The translations under genes and the position numbers were made by a program. Positions 34,067 through 44,700 of a stretch of DNA of 64,000 nucleotides are shown here, piece by piece. Numbering within the stretch: position 1 is the stretch's first letter; each line of letters begins with the position of its first letter. Below the pieces are notes generated by a model. It worked only from the letters and a program-made list of their open reading frames with translations. It was not told the DNA's origin and did no database searches. The DNA is taken from positions 1-64,000 of the forward strand of contig CAMVJU010000003.1 of NCBI GenBank assembly GCA_947167935.1, read 5' to 3'. The stretch comes from an uncultured Prevotellaceae bacterium (GTDB taxonomy: Bacteria > Bacteroidota > Bacteroidia > Bacteroidales > Bacteroidaceae).

Positions 34067-35005
34067 ATGAATACTGACGAGCTTTATATGCGCCGCTGCC
34101 TGCAGCTGGCCCGTTGTGGACGCCAGAATGCCAAGCCCAACCCGATGGTAGGCGCAGTTATTGTGGCATCTCCCACCTCTAACCCCTTGCCTCTCACCTC
34201 AAGAATCATTGGCGAGGGCTATCATGCCCGATGTGGTGAAGGTCATGCTGAGGTGAATGCCTTTGCCAGCGTGAAGGCCGAGTATGAGCCGCTGCTGAAG
34301 GAGGCTACGATGTATATGTCGTTGGAGCCCTGCTCGCATTATGGCAAGACGCCGCCTTGTGCCGACCTCATTATTAAGAAAAAAGTGAAGCGTGTGGTGG
34401 TGGGCTGTATTGACGAGTTCGCCGAAGTGCAGGGGCGTGGTATCAAGAAATTGCAGGATGCCGGCATTGACGTCACCGTGGGGGTATTGGAGGAAGAGTG
34501 TCGCGAGTTGAACCGACGTTTCTTCACCTTCCACCGTCTGCATCGCCCGTACATTATATTAAAATGGGCGCAGACGGCCAATGGCTTCATCGACGACAAT
34601 GGTAAGCCCATCAGCATCTCGTCGCCTTTCACACAGATGCTTAGCCACAAGCTGCGTGCAGAGGAGGATGCCATTCTTGTGGGACGTGTGACGGAAGAGC
34701 GCGAGCATCCGCAGCTCACCGTGCGCCATTGGGTAGGACCGTCGCCGAAGCGTCTTGTCATCGACCGCCAGCATCCGCTGAACCTCGAGAGCCTGTATCA
34801 CCATAATATCCAGTCGCTCATTGTCGAAGGAGGACGCAAGACGCTCGACTCCTTCCTGGCACAAGGGCTGTGGGACGAGATACGTGTGGAGACGAATACC
34901 ACGCTGACCGTTTCAGGAGGTACACGTGCGCCGCATCTGCCCGCTACCGTGCGTGTCGTCAGTAGTCAGCGCTACGACGACAATCTCATCATTCGTTATA
35001 CCTGA
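34067..35005 (+). CDS. ribD: riboflavin biosynthesis deaminase/reductase RibD
   Basis: RibD carries out the second and third steps of riboflavin synthesis. The deaminase has the zinc motif H-A-E-V-N-A and E-P-C-S-H-Y-G-K-T-P-P-C; the reductase has I-L-K-W-A-Q-T-A-N-G-F-I-D-D, I-L-V-G-R-V-T and I-V-E-G-G-R-K-T-L-D. At 312 residues it is shorter than the usual 340-370: the part between V-I-D-R-Q and S-L-I-V-E-G-G seems shortened, though NADPH and substrate residues remain. A CTCACCT-type insert (34168-34203) lies after the first strand. It overlaps the convergent protease gene by 17 bp. Confidence 0.92.
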   Translation: MNTDELYMRRCLQLARCGRQNAKPNPMVGAVIVASPTSNPLPLTSRIIGEGYHARCGEGHAEVNAFASVKAEYEPLLKEATMYMSLEPCSHYGKTPPCADLIIKKKVKRVVVGCIDEFAEVQGRGIKKLQDAGIDVTVGVLEEECRELNRRFFTFHRLHRPYIILKWAQTANGFIDDNGKPISISSPFTQMLSHKLRAEEDAILVGRVTEEREHPQLTVRHWVGPSPKRLVIDRQHPLNLESLYHHNIQSLIVEGGRKTLDSFLAQGLWDEIRVETNTTLTVSGGTRAPHLPATVRVVSSQRYDDNLIIRYT

Positions 35006-37136
35006 CAAGTGTCGACGCATTGCCGATGCATACGGCATAGACGGCAGACGGCAATGAAGGAAGTGTAAGGCTGTGGGACTGTTTTCCGCGGCTTAGCATT
35101 GTGTTGAAGACAGGTCGTCCGCTGAGGTCGTAAATGCGCAGGGGAATATCTGTCCTAGCTTCCTCAGGCAGAACAATGTGCAGCATGCGTCCGCCGATGG
35201 TGATGCGTGCTGCCGTATGCTGCTGGGGAATGTCGCGGATAGAAGAAAATCCGAGGATATCGAGCAGTCCGGCATAGACGTCCACCTCGCCATAACCATA
35301 GCTGTTGTTAGGGTAGGAAAGTGTGGCGTCGTAATGGCGGCAGGTGCGCTCAAGCACTCCCTTCACATCATCAGTGGTCAGCGTAGGACATGCTTCAAGC
35401 CACAGGGCGATGGCTCCGGCAACAGCAGGCGTCGACATCGATGTGCCGCTGCTGGCTCCCCAGGCATAGGTGCGGCCATTGAATCGGAAGAGCGCGGAGT
35501 GCATGGTAACGTCATCGGGATGCTCTTCCAGTTTGAAGCTGCTATAGGACGAATAGACATAGTTGCCAGGTGCCACACAGTCGGGCTTGATGCGCCCGTC
35601 GAAGGTGGGACCCATCGACGAGAACATCGCCTTGCGCCCGTCGGTACCTTTGTCGTAGGCCAGTACCCTGCCGTCCATATTCACCATATGGTCGCGCCAG
35701 GAGGTGGCTCCAACGCTGATGACACACGGTGCTGTGCTGGGCGAATGGATGTAGTGATCGTTCTGGCCATCGGCAAGCAGCGGATTGACAGGGTAGGTGT
35801 TGAACTGTCCGTTTATGCGCCACAGCTCGACGTCGGCATCGGTGCCCAGCAGTTCTAACGACAGGCGAGGCTTGCCTCCGATGTCCTTGTCGGTGATGAT
35901 TGTCAGGTCGAGGCAGGTCTCGGTGGCATCGTAGCTGGAGGGATAGGCCTCGAAGACGGCTCTGTAGTAGGGATTCTCGCATGTCAGCGTGGAGTCTTCG
36001 CTCTCCACCACCTGCCGCAGATTGACTGTCAGCGTGTCGTAGGGCTCGGCGTAGGCTACGAGGCGCAGGTTGAAGTCGTCTTTGGCCCTCATTACCATCA
36101 CCATCGTGGAGTCGCCGCATCGGAGGAAGGTGCCGGCGCTCTCAATACCTCGCGGCTTGTGGATGTGGTTGCGCTTGGTGCCATCGTTGCCGGCAGCAGC
36201 CACGATGATACGTCCAGGACCGCTGATGCTGTCGAGGAAGGCATAGTAAAGCTGGTCGTAGCCGTAGAAGTCCTGCTGGCTACCCTCGCTGAAGGAGGCG
36301 ACGCACGGCTTGCCCACGGATGCCGCGTAGTCGAAGAGGTATTTAAAGCCGAGGGCATCGGTGGCAAATGTGTATTTGTAGACGTCGGCAGAATCGATGT
36401 AGATGAGGTCTTCGCCCACGGCGTTGGCCACGAGGCAGATGTCGGCATCGGGCACCATACCCCGATAGTTGGTGTCATATCCGCTGCCTGCTGCGATGCC
36501 CAATGTGTGTGTGCCGTGCTCTTGGTCAAGACCATCGCGTGCGTGTCCCAAGGCCAGCAACTCCTCACGTGTGGTGTAGTCGCGTCCTACGGGGAAGGGG
36601 CTGCCGATGGTGTCCTGCGAGAGCATGTCCCAAAAACGCTTGATGCGATAGCGAGTGGTGTCGGCGCTGTAGAAATTGGGATGTGTCAGGTCGAAACCGA
36701 TGTCCATCACACCTACCACCACACCGTTGCCTGAGTATGCCTGCGGCAGATTTATACCTTCGTAGGCTTGGGTAGCGTTGAGGATGATAGACGTTGTGTC
36801 CATCAGCACATGTCCGCAGGGCGATGCCTCGATTCGCATGATGCGATTGTCGGCGCACATCGACGGGAGTTGCGAGAGTGGGATGGCGGCGATGTGGAGG
36901 TCGCCGAAATGTGCCAGGCTTTGGCATCCGTGTTCAGTTAGTGCATCGTCGTCGTCAGAAGACAACCTAACGAAAGCGATGGTGGTGAGATGGGAGGAGT
37001 GAGGTGAGAGGTGAGAAGTGTGAGGCGAGAGACGTGCTTCTTTTTTGACAATCTGCCTCAGCCAGGGTGAGAGTTTGGTCTGTGCTTCGATAGACAATGA
37101 ACAATAGATAATGAAGAATGCCAAAAGCACCTTCAT
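34989..37136 (-). CDS. secreted subtilisin-like serine protease (S8)
   Basis: About 715 residues. The triad is in V-M-D-I-G-F-D (Asp), H-G-T-H-T-L-G-I-A-A-G (His) and G-T-S-M-S-T-P-A-V-A-G (Ser); oxyanion Asn is in A-A-A-G-N-D-G. A large insert between His and Ser regions (about 380-470) is a beta-type domain, and the last 80 residues (I-Y-D-L-S-G-R-P-V-F) resemble a type IX secretion sorting domain. I start at the ATG at 37136 for its signal peptide. That signal and a following L-S-P-H-T-S-H-L-S-P-H stretch (36983-37032) are encoded by low-complexity words. Confidence 0.9.
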   Translation of the reverse strand: MKVLLAFFIIYCSLSIEAQTKLSPWLRQIVKKEARLSPHTSHLSPHSSHLTTIAFVRLSSDDDDALTEHGCQSLAHFGDLHIAAIPLSQLPSMCADNRIMRIEASPCGHVLMDTTSIILNATQAYEGINLPQAYSGNGVVVGVMDIGFDLTHPNFYSADTTRYRIKRFWDMLSQDTIGSPFPVGRDYTTREELLALGHARDGLDQEHGTHTLGIAAGSGYDTNYRGMVPDADICLVANAVGEDLIYIDSADVYKYTFATDALGFKYLFDYAASVGKPCVASFSEGSQQDFYGYDQLYYAFLDSISGPGRIIVAAAGNDGTKRNHIHKPRGIESAGTFLRCGDSTMVMVMRAKDDFNLRLVAYAEPYDTLTVNLRQVVESEDSTLTCENPYYRAVFEAYPSSYDATETCLDLTIITDKDIGGKPRLSLELLGTDADVELWRINGQFNTYPVNPLLADGQNDHYIHSPSTAPCVISVGATSWRDHMVNMDGRVLAYDKGTDGRKAMFSSMGPTFDGRIKPDCVAPGNYVYSSYSSFKLEEHPDDVTMHSALFRFNGRTYAWGASSGTSMSTPAVAGAIALWLEACPTLTTDDVKGVLERTCRHYDATLSYPNNSYGYGEVDVYAGLLDILGFSSIRDIPQQHTAARITIGGRMLHIVLPEEARTDIPLRIYDLSGRPVFNTMLSRGKQSHSLTLPSLPSAVYAVCIGNASTLVRYNE

Positions 37137-37187
37137 TATCCATGTCCTGTTTCGCCCAAGTCCGCTCATTGCTCCACTATCTGCGAT

Positions 37188-38663
37188 TTACTTTTCATCC
37201 TTAAACTCATAGCGGCAGTATTTCCAACCCTGCTGGTTGTAGATGTTGAGCAGGCGCGGCAGACGCTTGAGAAAATCGCCGTAGTCTTTCTGCTTAGGAT
37301 CTGACCACTGTACCTCGGCCAGAGCGGCCATACGCGGCAGCACCTGATACTCAATCAGTTCAGAAACACCGATATATTCCGTCCATACGTTGGCCTGCAC
37401 GCCGAGTACGTGAGCGCGCTCCTCGTCGGTCAATGATTCAGGAGCCGGCTCATAGTTGTAGACCTTCTCCAACGGCGAGAAGCCGCCGATGAGTAGCGTG
37501 TTCGTCCACTCATTGGAAGGAATCTGATAGTGGTCGAAATAGAGTGTGGAGTTAGGTGTGCGTACCACGTCGAAGCCCATCTTGGCCGGGTCGTCGACAC
37601 CCTGCCAGTCGCGCCAGTTCATGATGATGGCGGTCTTGGGCACGTCGCAGAACATAATCTCGTCCCAGCCCATTACGCGGCGTCCCTTGGTGGCCAGCAC
37701 CTTCTCCATCTCACGCACCATGTAGCCCTGCAGCTGGTCTTCGTTCTTCAGCCCCAGGTCGCGCATCTTCTGCTGACAGCGAGGACAGTTTTTCCAGCGC
37801 ACCTTCGGAGCCTCGTCGCCGCCTAAGTGGATGATGGCGGAGGGGAAGAGCTCGGTCAGCTCATCAATTACGTCGGTGAGGAACTGATAGACCTTGGGGT
37901 TACCGCCGCAGAGGATGTCGTCGCTGACGCCCCAGTCGGGCCACACCTCGTAGGGACCGCCTGTGCAACCCAGCTCTGGATAGGCGGTGACGGCAGCCAC
38001 CATGTGGCCAGGCATGTCTATCTCGGGAATAATGGTAATGTGCTGTTTTTCTGCATATTCCACCACCTCACGGATGTCGTCCTGCGTGTAGAAACCGCCA
38101 TGCGGTGTGTAGTCGTAGAGACCCATATTGCGGCCTATCGTGGTGCGCTGTCGCCAGGCACCCACCTCTGTGAGCTTCGGCCATTTCTTGATTTCGATGC
38201 GCCAGCCCTGGTCGTCGGTGAGGTGCCAATGCAACGTGTTCATGCCATGTATCGCGAGCATATCGATGAAGCGCTTCACCACTTCCTTGGGGAAGAAATG
38301 ACGGCAGACGTCGAGATGCATACCACGATAGGCGAAGCGAGGAGTGCTCTCTATCACGGCGTAGGGTAGGGTGTCGGGTTTCGAGGTCATCACTTGTCGT
38401 AATGCCTGATGTCCGTAGAAGATACCGGCTTCGGTGCTGCCCTCTATGGTGATGCCCTTCTTGTCTACTGTGATGCGCCAGCCCTCGGGGTTGACGATGT
38501 CGGCGTTGAGCTTGTCCACGATGGCGGTGGTAGGGTTGATTTTCAAACAGCGGCCTTTCTTGTCGAAGCTGATTTTCTGCGGCATTGGAATGATGCCGTA
38601 CTGTGCCATCGCTCCTATGAAGCTAAAGAATAGAGAAAAAAGTAAAATGAATGATCTGCGCAT
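37188..38663 (-). CDS. beta-N-acetylhexosaminidase, GH20
   Basis: The 491-residue exported enzyme has the GH20 N-terminal helper domain (I-P-M-P-Q-K-I) and a TIM barrel: H-W-H-L-T-D-D-Q-G-W-R, the H-L-G-G-D-E-A-P-K motif with the Asp-Glu pair used in substrate-assisted catalysis, and M-G-W-D-E-I. It releases terminal GlcNAc or GalNAc from glycans in the periplasm. It ends right after the barrel, without the extra C-terminal domains common in Bacteroidales paralogues. The protease gene follows 51 nt later on the same strand. Confidence 0.95.
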   Translation of the reverse strand: MRRSFILLFSLFFSFIGAMAQYGIIPMPQKISFDKKGRCLKINPTTAIVDKLNADIVNPEGWRITVDKKGITIEGSTEAGIFYGHQALRQVMTSKPDTLPYAVIESTPRFAYRGMHLDVCRHFFPKEVVKRFIDMLAIHGMNTLHWHLTDDQGWRIEIKKWPKLTEVGAWRQRTTIGRNMGLYDYTPHGGFYTQDDIREVVEYAEKQHITIIPEIDMPGHMVAAVTAYPELGCTGGPYEVWPDWGVSDDILCGGNPKVYQFLTDVIDELTELFPSAIIHLGGDEAPKVRWKNCPRCQQKMRDLGLKNEDQLQGYMVREMEKVLATKGRRVMGWDEIMFCDVPKTAIIMNWRDWQGVDDPAKMGFDVVRTPNSTLYFDHYQIPSNEWTNTLLIGGFSPLEKVYNYEPAPESLTDEERAHVLGVQANVWTEYIGVSELIEYQVLPRMAALAEVQWSDPKQKDYGDFLKRLPRLLNIYNQQGWKYCRYEFKDEK

Positions 38664-38678
38664 AATAACGGCTATTGT

Positions 38679-39554
38679 TTAATGGTTATTGGTTGTCATA
38701 ATGGCGTCTCGGCATTGTTCCATCAGCCATTTCGGCGTGCTGGTGGCTCCGCATATACCTACAGTGCTGACACCCTTCAGCCAAGCGGGGTCTATCTCCT
38801 CCGGTCCTTCGATGAGGTAGCTGTTGGGATTCACGCGATGACACTCGCTGAAGAGCACCTTGCCGTTGGAGCTCTTGCGCCCGCATACAAAGAGGATGAG
38901 GTCGTGGCGAGAGGCAAATTCTGTGATGTTCGGCATACGGTTGGCTACGGAGCGGCAGATGGTGTCGAAGCTCCTGAACGTGGCCGTCGGGGCGATGTGG
39001 CTTTGGATATATTCGGTGATGCGATGGAATTCGTCCAGGCTCTTCGTCGTCTGCGAGAAGAGGTAGATGTCGTGTGAAAAATCGAGTTTCTTCACCTCTT
39101 CGAAGCTCTCGATGACAATTGCGTTGCCGTCGGTCTGCCCCACCAGTCCCAGCACCTCGGCGTGGCCTTTCTTGCCGAAGATGACGATGGTAGCCCCTTC
39201 GATGGCTCCCGATGGGGCCTCAAACTGCTCCTTGATTCTCTTCTGCAGCTTCAACACCACAGGGCAGGTGGCATCGATGATCTCGATGTTGTTGCGTCGC
39301 GCCAACTCGTAGGTCTCAGGTGGCTCTCCATGTGCCCGCAGTAGTACCTTCACGTCGTGCAGCTGCTCCATCTCCTCGTGGTTGATGGTGACAAGTCCCA
39401 TCTGGCGCAGGCGCTCGCACTCCATTCCATTATGCACGATGTCGCCCAGGCAGTAGAGTGTGCCATCCTTGGCCAGCTCTTCCTCTGCCTTCTTGATAGC
39501 TGTAGTGACACCGAAGCAGAAACCACTACCGTTGTCGATTTCTATTTGTAGCAT
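38679..39554 (-). CDS. ispH: 4-hydroxy-3-methylbut-2-enyl diphosphate reductase IspH
   Basis: IspH makes IPP and DMAPP, the last step of the MEP isoprenoid pathway, with a 4Fe-4S cluster. The three cluster cysteines are Cys13 (G-F-C-F-G), Cys97 (D-A-T-C-P-V-V) and about Cys200 (D-T-I-C-R-S). The catalytic Glu and the S-S-N segment (G-R-K-S-S-N-G) are present. Length 291 is normal for the Bacteroidales. The last codons (T-T-N-N-H) come from a TTATTGGTTGT word. It is followed by GH20 and preceded by meaB in the same direction. Confidence 0.95.
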   Translation of the reverse strand: MLQIEIDNGSGFCFGVTTAIKKAEEELAKDGTLYCLGDIVHNGMECERLRQMGLVTINHEEMEQLHDVKVLLRAHGEPPETYELARRNNIEIIDATCPVVLKLQKRIKEQFEAPSGAIEGATIVIFGKKGHAEVLGLVGQTDGNAIVIESFEEVKKLDFSHDIYLFSQTTKSLDEFHRITEYIQSHIAPTATFRSFDTICRSVANRMPNITEFASRHDLILFVCGRKSSNGKVLFSECHRVNPNSYLIEGPEEIDPAWLKGVSTVGICGATSTPKWLMEQCRDAIMTTNNH

Positions 39555-39585
39555 TTTTTCGTTATTACGTCAATTCGTTATAACG

Positions 39586-40692
39586 TTATTCCGTTATCAC
39601 GATATCACGATAGTATTGATCCAGTAGATTCTGGGCGGCAACAAAGCTGGTCTTCTGTCCCATGAGGACGGACTGCTCAGCCTGCTGCAGCTGCTGCTGG
39701 ATGACGGGGTTGTTGTAGAAGTTGAGGCGCAGGTGCTCGTTGATGCTCTCATACATCCAATATTTGGCCTGCTCGTTGCGGCGGTAGTCGAAGTAGCCGT
39801 TGGCCTTTACGAAGTCGAAGTATTCGTAGATCATGTCCCACACCTCCTTGATGCCCAATCCGTAGAAACCGCTGTAGCACAGCACCTTCGGCGTCCAGCC
39901 GCTCTCGGGCATGGGGAAGAAATGCAGGGCGTTGCGGAAATTGGTGGCGGCCATGTGGCAGCGGTCTACGTTGTCGCCGTCGCATTTGTTGATGACGATG
40001 CCGTCAGATATTTCCATGATACCACGCTTGATGCCCTGCAGCTCGTCGCCTGTGCCAGCCACTTGGATGAGGAGGAAGAAGTCCACCATCGAGTGGCAAG
40101 CTGTCTCACTCTGTCCTACACCTACGGTCTCCACAAAAATCTTGTCGAAGCCAGCAGCCTCGCAAAGGATGATGGTTTCGCGGGTCTTGCGGGCCACGCC
40201 GCCAAGAGAACCTGCTGACGGGCTGGGGCGGATGAAAGAGTCTGGATGCACGGCTAGTTTCTCCATGCGTGTCTTGTCGCCCAGAATGCTGCCCTTAGAG
40301 CGTTCTGACGAGGGGTCGATAGCAAGCACGGCTAAGCGTCCGCCTTTTTCTTTCAGCAGATGAATGCCGAATTCGTCAATCGATGTCGACTTTCCTGCGC
40401 CAGGTACGCCGCTGATGCCGATGCGCACGCTCTTGCCGCTGTAGGGTAGGCACTTCTCGATGACCTCCTGTGCCTTGGCCTGATGGTCAGGATTGACACT
40501 TTCTATCAGAGTCACGGCCTGTGAGAGGATGGTGATGTCGCCTTTCAAGATGCCTTCCACCATATCGGCAGTACTCAGCACAGGACGACGGAAACGGCCT
40601 CGCTTCAGGTAAGGGTTGATGATGGATTGCTGCTCTACGCCGCTATTTACTTGCAAGCCAGCAAATTCTGCGCTATTCTCAGGATGTTCCAT
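39586..40692 (-). CDS. meaB: methylmalonyl-CoA mutase-associated GTPase MeaB
   Basis: MeaB protects and reactivates the B12-dependent methylmalonyl-CoA mutase used for propionate formation. The 368-residue protein has Walker A G-V-P-G-A-G-K-S (95-102), A-I-D-P-S-S with switch residues, E-T-V-G-V-G-Q-S-E and the base motif N-K-C-D-G-D-N. The mutase genes are not in this window. Its ATG overlaps the stop of the DUF1573 gene by one base (TAATG), so translation is coupled. The C-terminal D-I-V-I-T-E is encoded by a TATCGTGATAACG word string. Confidence 0.95.
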   Translation of the reverse strand: MEHPENSAEFAGLQVNSGVEQQSIINPYLKRGRFRRPVLSTADMVEGILKGDITILSQAVTLIESVNPDHQAKAQEVIEKCLPYSGKSVRIGISGVPGAGKSTSIDEFGIHLLKEKGGRLAVLAIDPSSERSKGSILGDKTRMEKLAVHPDSFIRPSPSAGSLGGVARKTRETIILCEAAGFDKIFVETVGVGQSETACHSMVDFFLLIQVAGTGDELQGIKRGIMEISDGIVINKCDGDNVDRCHMAATNFRNALHFFPMPESGWTPKVLCYSGFYGLGIKEVWDMIYEYFDFVKANGYFDYRRNEQAKYWMYESINEHLRLNFYNNPVIQQQLQQAEQSVLMGQKTSFVAAQNLLDQYYRDIVITE

Positions 40693-41738
40693 TATTCTAC
40701 GTTGATGGTGATGACAACTTTTGATTTCTCCGGGTCGTTGGTAATCATCAGGATACGGGGCTTTGAGCGTGCCTTCTTGATTTGTGTCGGCACGATGCTG
40801 ACCCGTAGCTTGGTCGACTCGCCTGGCTGCAGCTCGCTCTTCGGCAGTTTCACTTTGATGCCGCCTGTGAACATCTGCAAAGAGGAAATCTTCAGCGCAC
40901 TCTTGCCTTTGTTTGTCATGATGATGGTGCCGTTCTTGTGGTGGGCATCGAGGCTGAGCGTTTCAGCAGAGAGCTGCAGCTTGGGTGCCAGCTCGCTGTT
41001 TTGCCCTTCGAAGTTGGCTTCGGGCAGGAGGACGACGCTGACAGGCACCTCTGTCTCGTCGCTGATGCGTTCGCCGATGCGCTTGGCCAGATAGACGCTC
41101 ACCTGCGTCAGGCCGTAGTTGTGCACCTCCTCCGAGTTTAGCGTCAGGATGATCTTGCCGCTGCGGTTGGGCTCCAAGGTCTCAGGCATCGCCAGCGCGT
41201 GGAGCCACGTGGGCATGTGCAGGATGTTGGGCGTCATGTTCTCCTCCGTGTTGTTCAGCAGGTTGATCTCAATCTCGCGCGTCTGTCCTTTCTTCACATC
41301 GTCAAACTCCACGTTGTTCACAGAGCTTAGCAGGCCGTTCATGTCGTAGGGGTAGCGGTTGGAATAGTCCACGACATCTTCCAGCACCACGCCTTTCATC
41401 TTCAGGTAGACGGGCTCGCGCGTGGCGTTGCTGTAGAGCGCCACCTGCTTGGTGAAATGACCTAAGAGCTTGGCGTCGTAGGTCAGCGAGATGGTGAAAC
41501 GCTCGCCGGCACCTACGCTCTTCGGGCCGTCGACGGTGGTGCAGCCGCAGTCGGTCTCCAGCCGCTCGATGGTCATCGTCTTCAGGCTTTTGTTGCGCAG
41601 CTCGAAGGTGGCTGTGACAGGCACTTCGAAGCCGGTCTTGCCTACGTCGATAGTGGTTTTGTTGATACTCAGCTTCTGCGCCATCATGGTGGCGGGCAGC
41701 ATAGCAAGCAGGATGGCAAAAGTCTTTAGCTTTGTCAT
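40692..41738 (-). CDS. exported DUF1573 protein
   Basis: The 348-residue protein with signal peptide (cut at M-M-A-Q) has two or three immunoglobulin-like beta-sandwich units of the DUF1573 type. The first carries the signature T-D-C-G-C-T-T followed by T-Y-D-A-K, with which the Cys-x-Cys may bind a ligand or form a disulfide. Function is unknown; these proteins are abundant in Bacteroidetes. It follows the alpha-2-macroglobulin gene by 3 nt and leads into meaB, so the three form one operon. Confidence 0.85.
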   Translation of the reverse strand: MTKLKTFAILLAMLPATMMAQKLSINKTTIDVGKTGFEVPVTATFELRNKSLKTMTIERLETDCGCTTVDGPKSVGAGERFTISLTYDAKLLGHFTKQVALYSNATREPVYLKMKGVVLEDVVDYSNRYPYDMNGLLSSVNNVEFDDVKKGQTREIEINLLNNTEENMTPNILHMPTWLHALAMPETLEPNRSGKIILTLNSEEVHNYGLTQVSVYLAKRIGERISDETEVPVSVVLLPEANFEGQNSELAPKLQLSAETLSLDAHHKNGTIIMTNKGKSALKISSLQMFTGGIKVKLPKSELQPGESTKLRVSIVPTQIKKARSKPRILMITNDPEKSKVVITINVE

Positions 41739-41741
41739 TGT

Positions 41742-44700
41742 CTATTCTTTATCTTTGACTTGGATTGTGATGGACTTGGTGGTGCCGTGGAACTCGGGCG
41801 AGTAAGCGCATTGTACGGTGCAGGTGCCCGTCTCGTAGGTTCCTGTGCGGTCGATGTAGTATTCGGTCTCGATGATGTGGCGGCCCTTTGGCAGGAGGTC
41901 GAAGAAATAGCTGGTGGCGTAGTCCTTCGGTGTGCAGTAGTAGCCCTCGCGCCAATTATAGCCGCTCAGCTGCTTTACCGGCTCCATGCAGGCGGCACGC
42001 TTGTCGGCGAGCTGTACGAAGTCGTAGTCGCGGTCGGCCTCGATGGTGGTGCGCACGATGACTTTGTCGCCTACTTTCAGAGGTGAGGGCTGAGAGGTGA
42101 GAGGTGTGAGATTTCCTTCGGTGTACAGTTCGCGCTTGACGCTGATGCCGCTCTGCTGGTCGGCGATGTCGCGGGTGGGTTGTGTGAACTGGGCATAGAC
42201 GGCGCCCCAAGAGGTGCCTGTCGATGTCTTCTTGGCGGTGAACATCGAGGGAGCCTTGTCGCCAAGTGGTACGCAGGTCTTCACATAGCCGATGCCTGCG
42301 GTGGCGTCGCTGGTGTTGATGGGCTTGTTGTCGATGCACAGCTCCGTCTTCGCCTGTGGTGCCAAGGCCTGCGAGTTGCCGTTGAGGAAGGCGTAGATGG
42401 CGTCGACGCTGTTCAGCGGCGTGTCCCAGGCCTGTGTGCGCTTCTGCTGCAGGAGCCAGCGCTGCATCTCCGTGATGGTGACGGTATCGTCGGGAGTGAG
42501 CAGCTTCATGGCCTCGATAGCAGCCACTTGCGTGGGCATCTTATAGTCGCGCCACGAATAGCCGGCACGCTGCGTGTCGTAGTAGCGGCCCATGTCCTCG
42601 CGGTAGACCGTCCACTCCTTCAGGCTCTTCACGTAGGTCTTGTTCTCAAGGATGATGGCGGAGAGGGCCTTCTCATAGATGGTCTGATTCTTCGTCTCTT
42701 TCTTCAGCAGGTTCGTCAGGTAGGCGTTGGCATCGGCCACATCCTTGGGCAATTCGCGTCCGTCGATGGTGCAGATGTAGAGCCACTGCAAGGCGCGGAA
42801 GGTGGGGAACGACTGCTTGTGGCCCTTCCTTTCTTCCTTCTTCATCTCCTTCACCAGTTCCACGATGTCGTTGCCGAGGTATGAGAAGGCATTGTCGAGC
42901 ATCTCTTCCGTCTCGTCCTGTGCCTCCGTCATCTTGTTCAGACGCACCAGCATCTCAGTCACCGACGTGGTGATGAGGGGTGAGCCGTTCATGCCAGGCC
43001 ACCAGCTCCACGAGCCGTCTTCGTTCTGCAATCCGTTCAGTTTCTTCACGGCAGAGCTCAGTCGCATGTCGATGGCGTTCTTGTCGAAGAAGAGGGCGAG
43101 CTGCTGCTTCTGATCCTGCTCGCGATTGGCGTCCATCACCCACGGTGTCTCGTTGAGCAGCAGGTCTTTCAGCTCCTCGTTCTTCTGGAGGTGAGAGGTG
43201 AGAGGTGAGAGGTGAGAGGTGTCTCGCTTCCATTGCTCGAAGACGTTCTTTGCCGTAGGATTCTGTGCCAGGATATGGCGGCCGATGACGTTGGCATAGT
43301 ATGAGGTAGCCTGACACATCGCGCAGTCGTCGAGCGGATGACCGACGGCAGGCAGCGCCTGAATCATCAGCCAGGCGGGGTTGTTCGTGTATTCGACGGT
43401 GAGTGTGGTGGAGGGTGACGTGTGGAGGGTGGATGGAGAAATGATCTTCGTGAGGTCAATCTCCTTCGTGCCTGGAGCAATCTGCGTGAAGGGCACGGTG
43501 ACGGTGACGCGCTCGGTCGAGGGCAGTATGGGCAGGTAGTGCTGCTCGCCGTCGCTGTGCGTAGGCGTGCTGATGCTGACTCTTGCGATGAGGAGGGTGG
43601 AGGGTTGATGGTGGAAGGTGGAGGGAGCTACGCTGAACGTGACGGCTGTGGTCGAGCTGTCGGCGACGCTGACCTGCTGCTTCTGCTCGTAGACGATTTT
43701 CTCGGTCTCGGGGTCGAGCAACTGCAGCATGGCGGTGCCTTTGATGGGCTTGTCGCTCATGTTCATCACGCGGGCGCTGATGCTTCCCTCGTCGTCCTGG
43801 CGCAGGAATCGCGGCATGTTCGGCTGAATCATCACGTCCTTGCGGGCTACGGCTTCGTCGCTGATCTGTCCGTACATCATGTCCTTCGTGTGGGCGATGC
43901 CCATGAAGCGCCACGTGGTGAGGCTCTCGGGCAACGTGAACTTCAGCGACACGGTGCCGGTGGCATCGGTGACGAGCTGCGGCATGAAGAATGCCGTCTC
44001 CTGCAGGTTCTCGCGCATCTGCACCTCGGCCTGCTTCGGCTCTTCCTCATCCTTTACGACAGTAACGGAGCCAGTCAGATTTGCTTTCTTCTGAACGCCA
44101 TATCCCACTACGGTGACTTCATTCAGGCTGTTGCTGTCCTCGTCGTCGGCAGCTGCCTCGTATTCTGCCACGTCGTAGAGCACTTCTTCCAAATTATTAC
44201 TCTTGGCCATCCGCATGATGCCGCGATTGCGCGAGTAGTAGCTGTAGCTGGGGAATACGTCGTAGTCGAAGCGGCTGTAGCGCAGCGGCGGCACATTCAG
44301 CGATGCGAACGTCTTGGAACCGTAAGCATTGATTCTGTCCCATGAAGCCATGCTCCAGCACGTGTAGACGTAGTTCAGGCGGGTAGGCGGCACGAGGCTC
44401 CACGAGTGGGCGTAGAGCTGGTCGAGGCTCTTGTCGTAGAGCGTGGCCATCAACTGGGCATCGGCAGGTGTGCCGTCAGGCTTGACGACGGTGAGTGTCC
44501 ATTCCTCCTGCTGGCCGGGCGTGAGGCGGTTGCGGAAGGTCTTCCATTTCACGTTCAGGTGCTTGTCGGGCAGCGGTTTTTGGATGGTGGTGTGATGTAT
44601 GTAGTATTCGCCGTCCTTCACCCATCCGTAGGTGAGCAGCAGGCCGTGGGCGTACTCTTCTTTGTAAACGAACTTGCGGTTGATCAGTTCGTTGCTGATG

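Noticed and set aside
44060..44128. Fusion of a complete SusC transporter to the macroglobulin
   Set aside because: Only the short plug motif is present; no beta-barrel follows, and macroglobulin sequence resumes at once.
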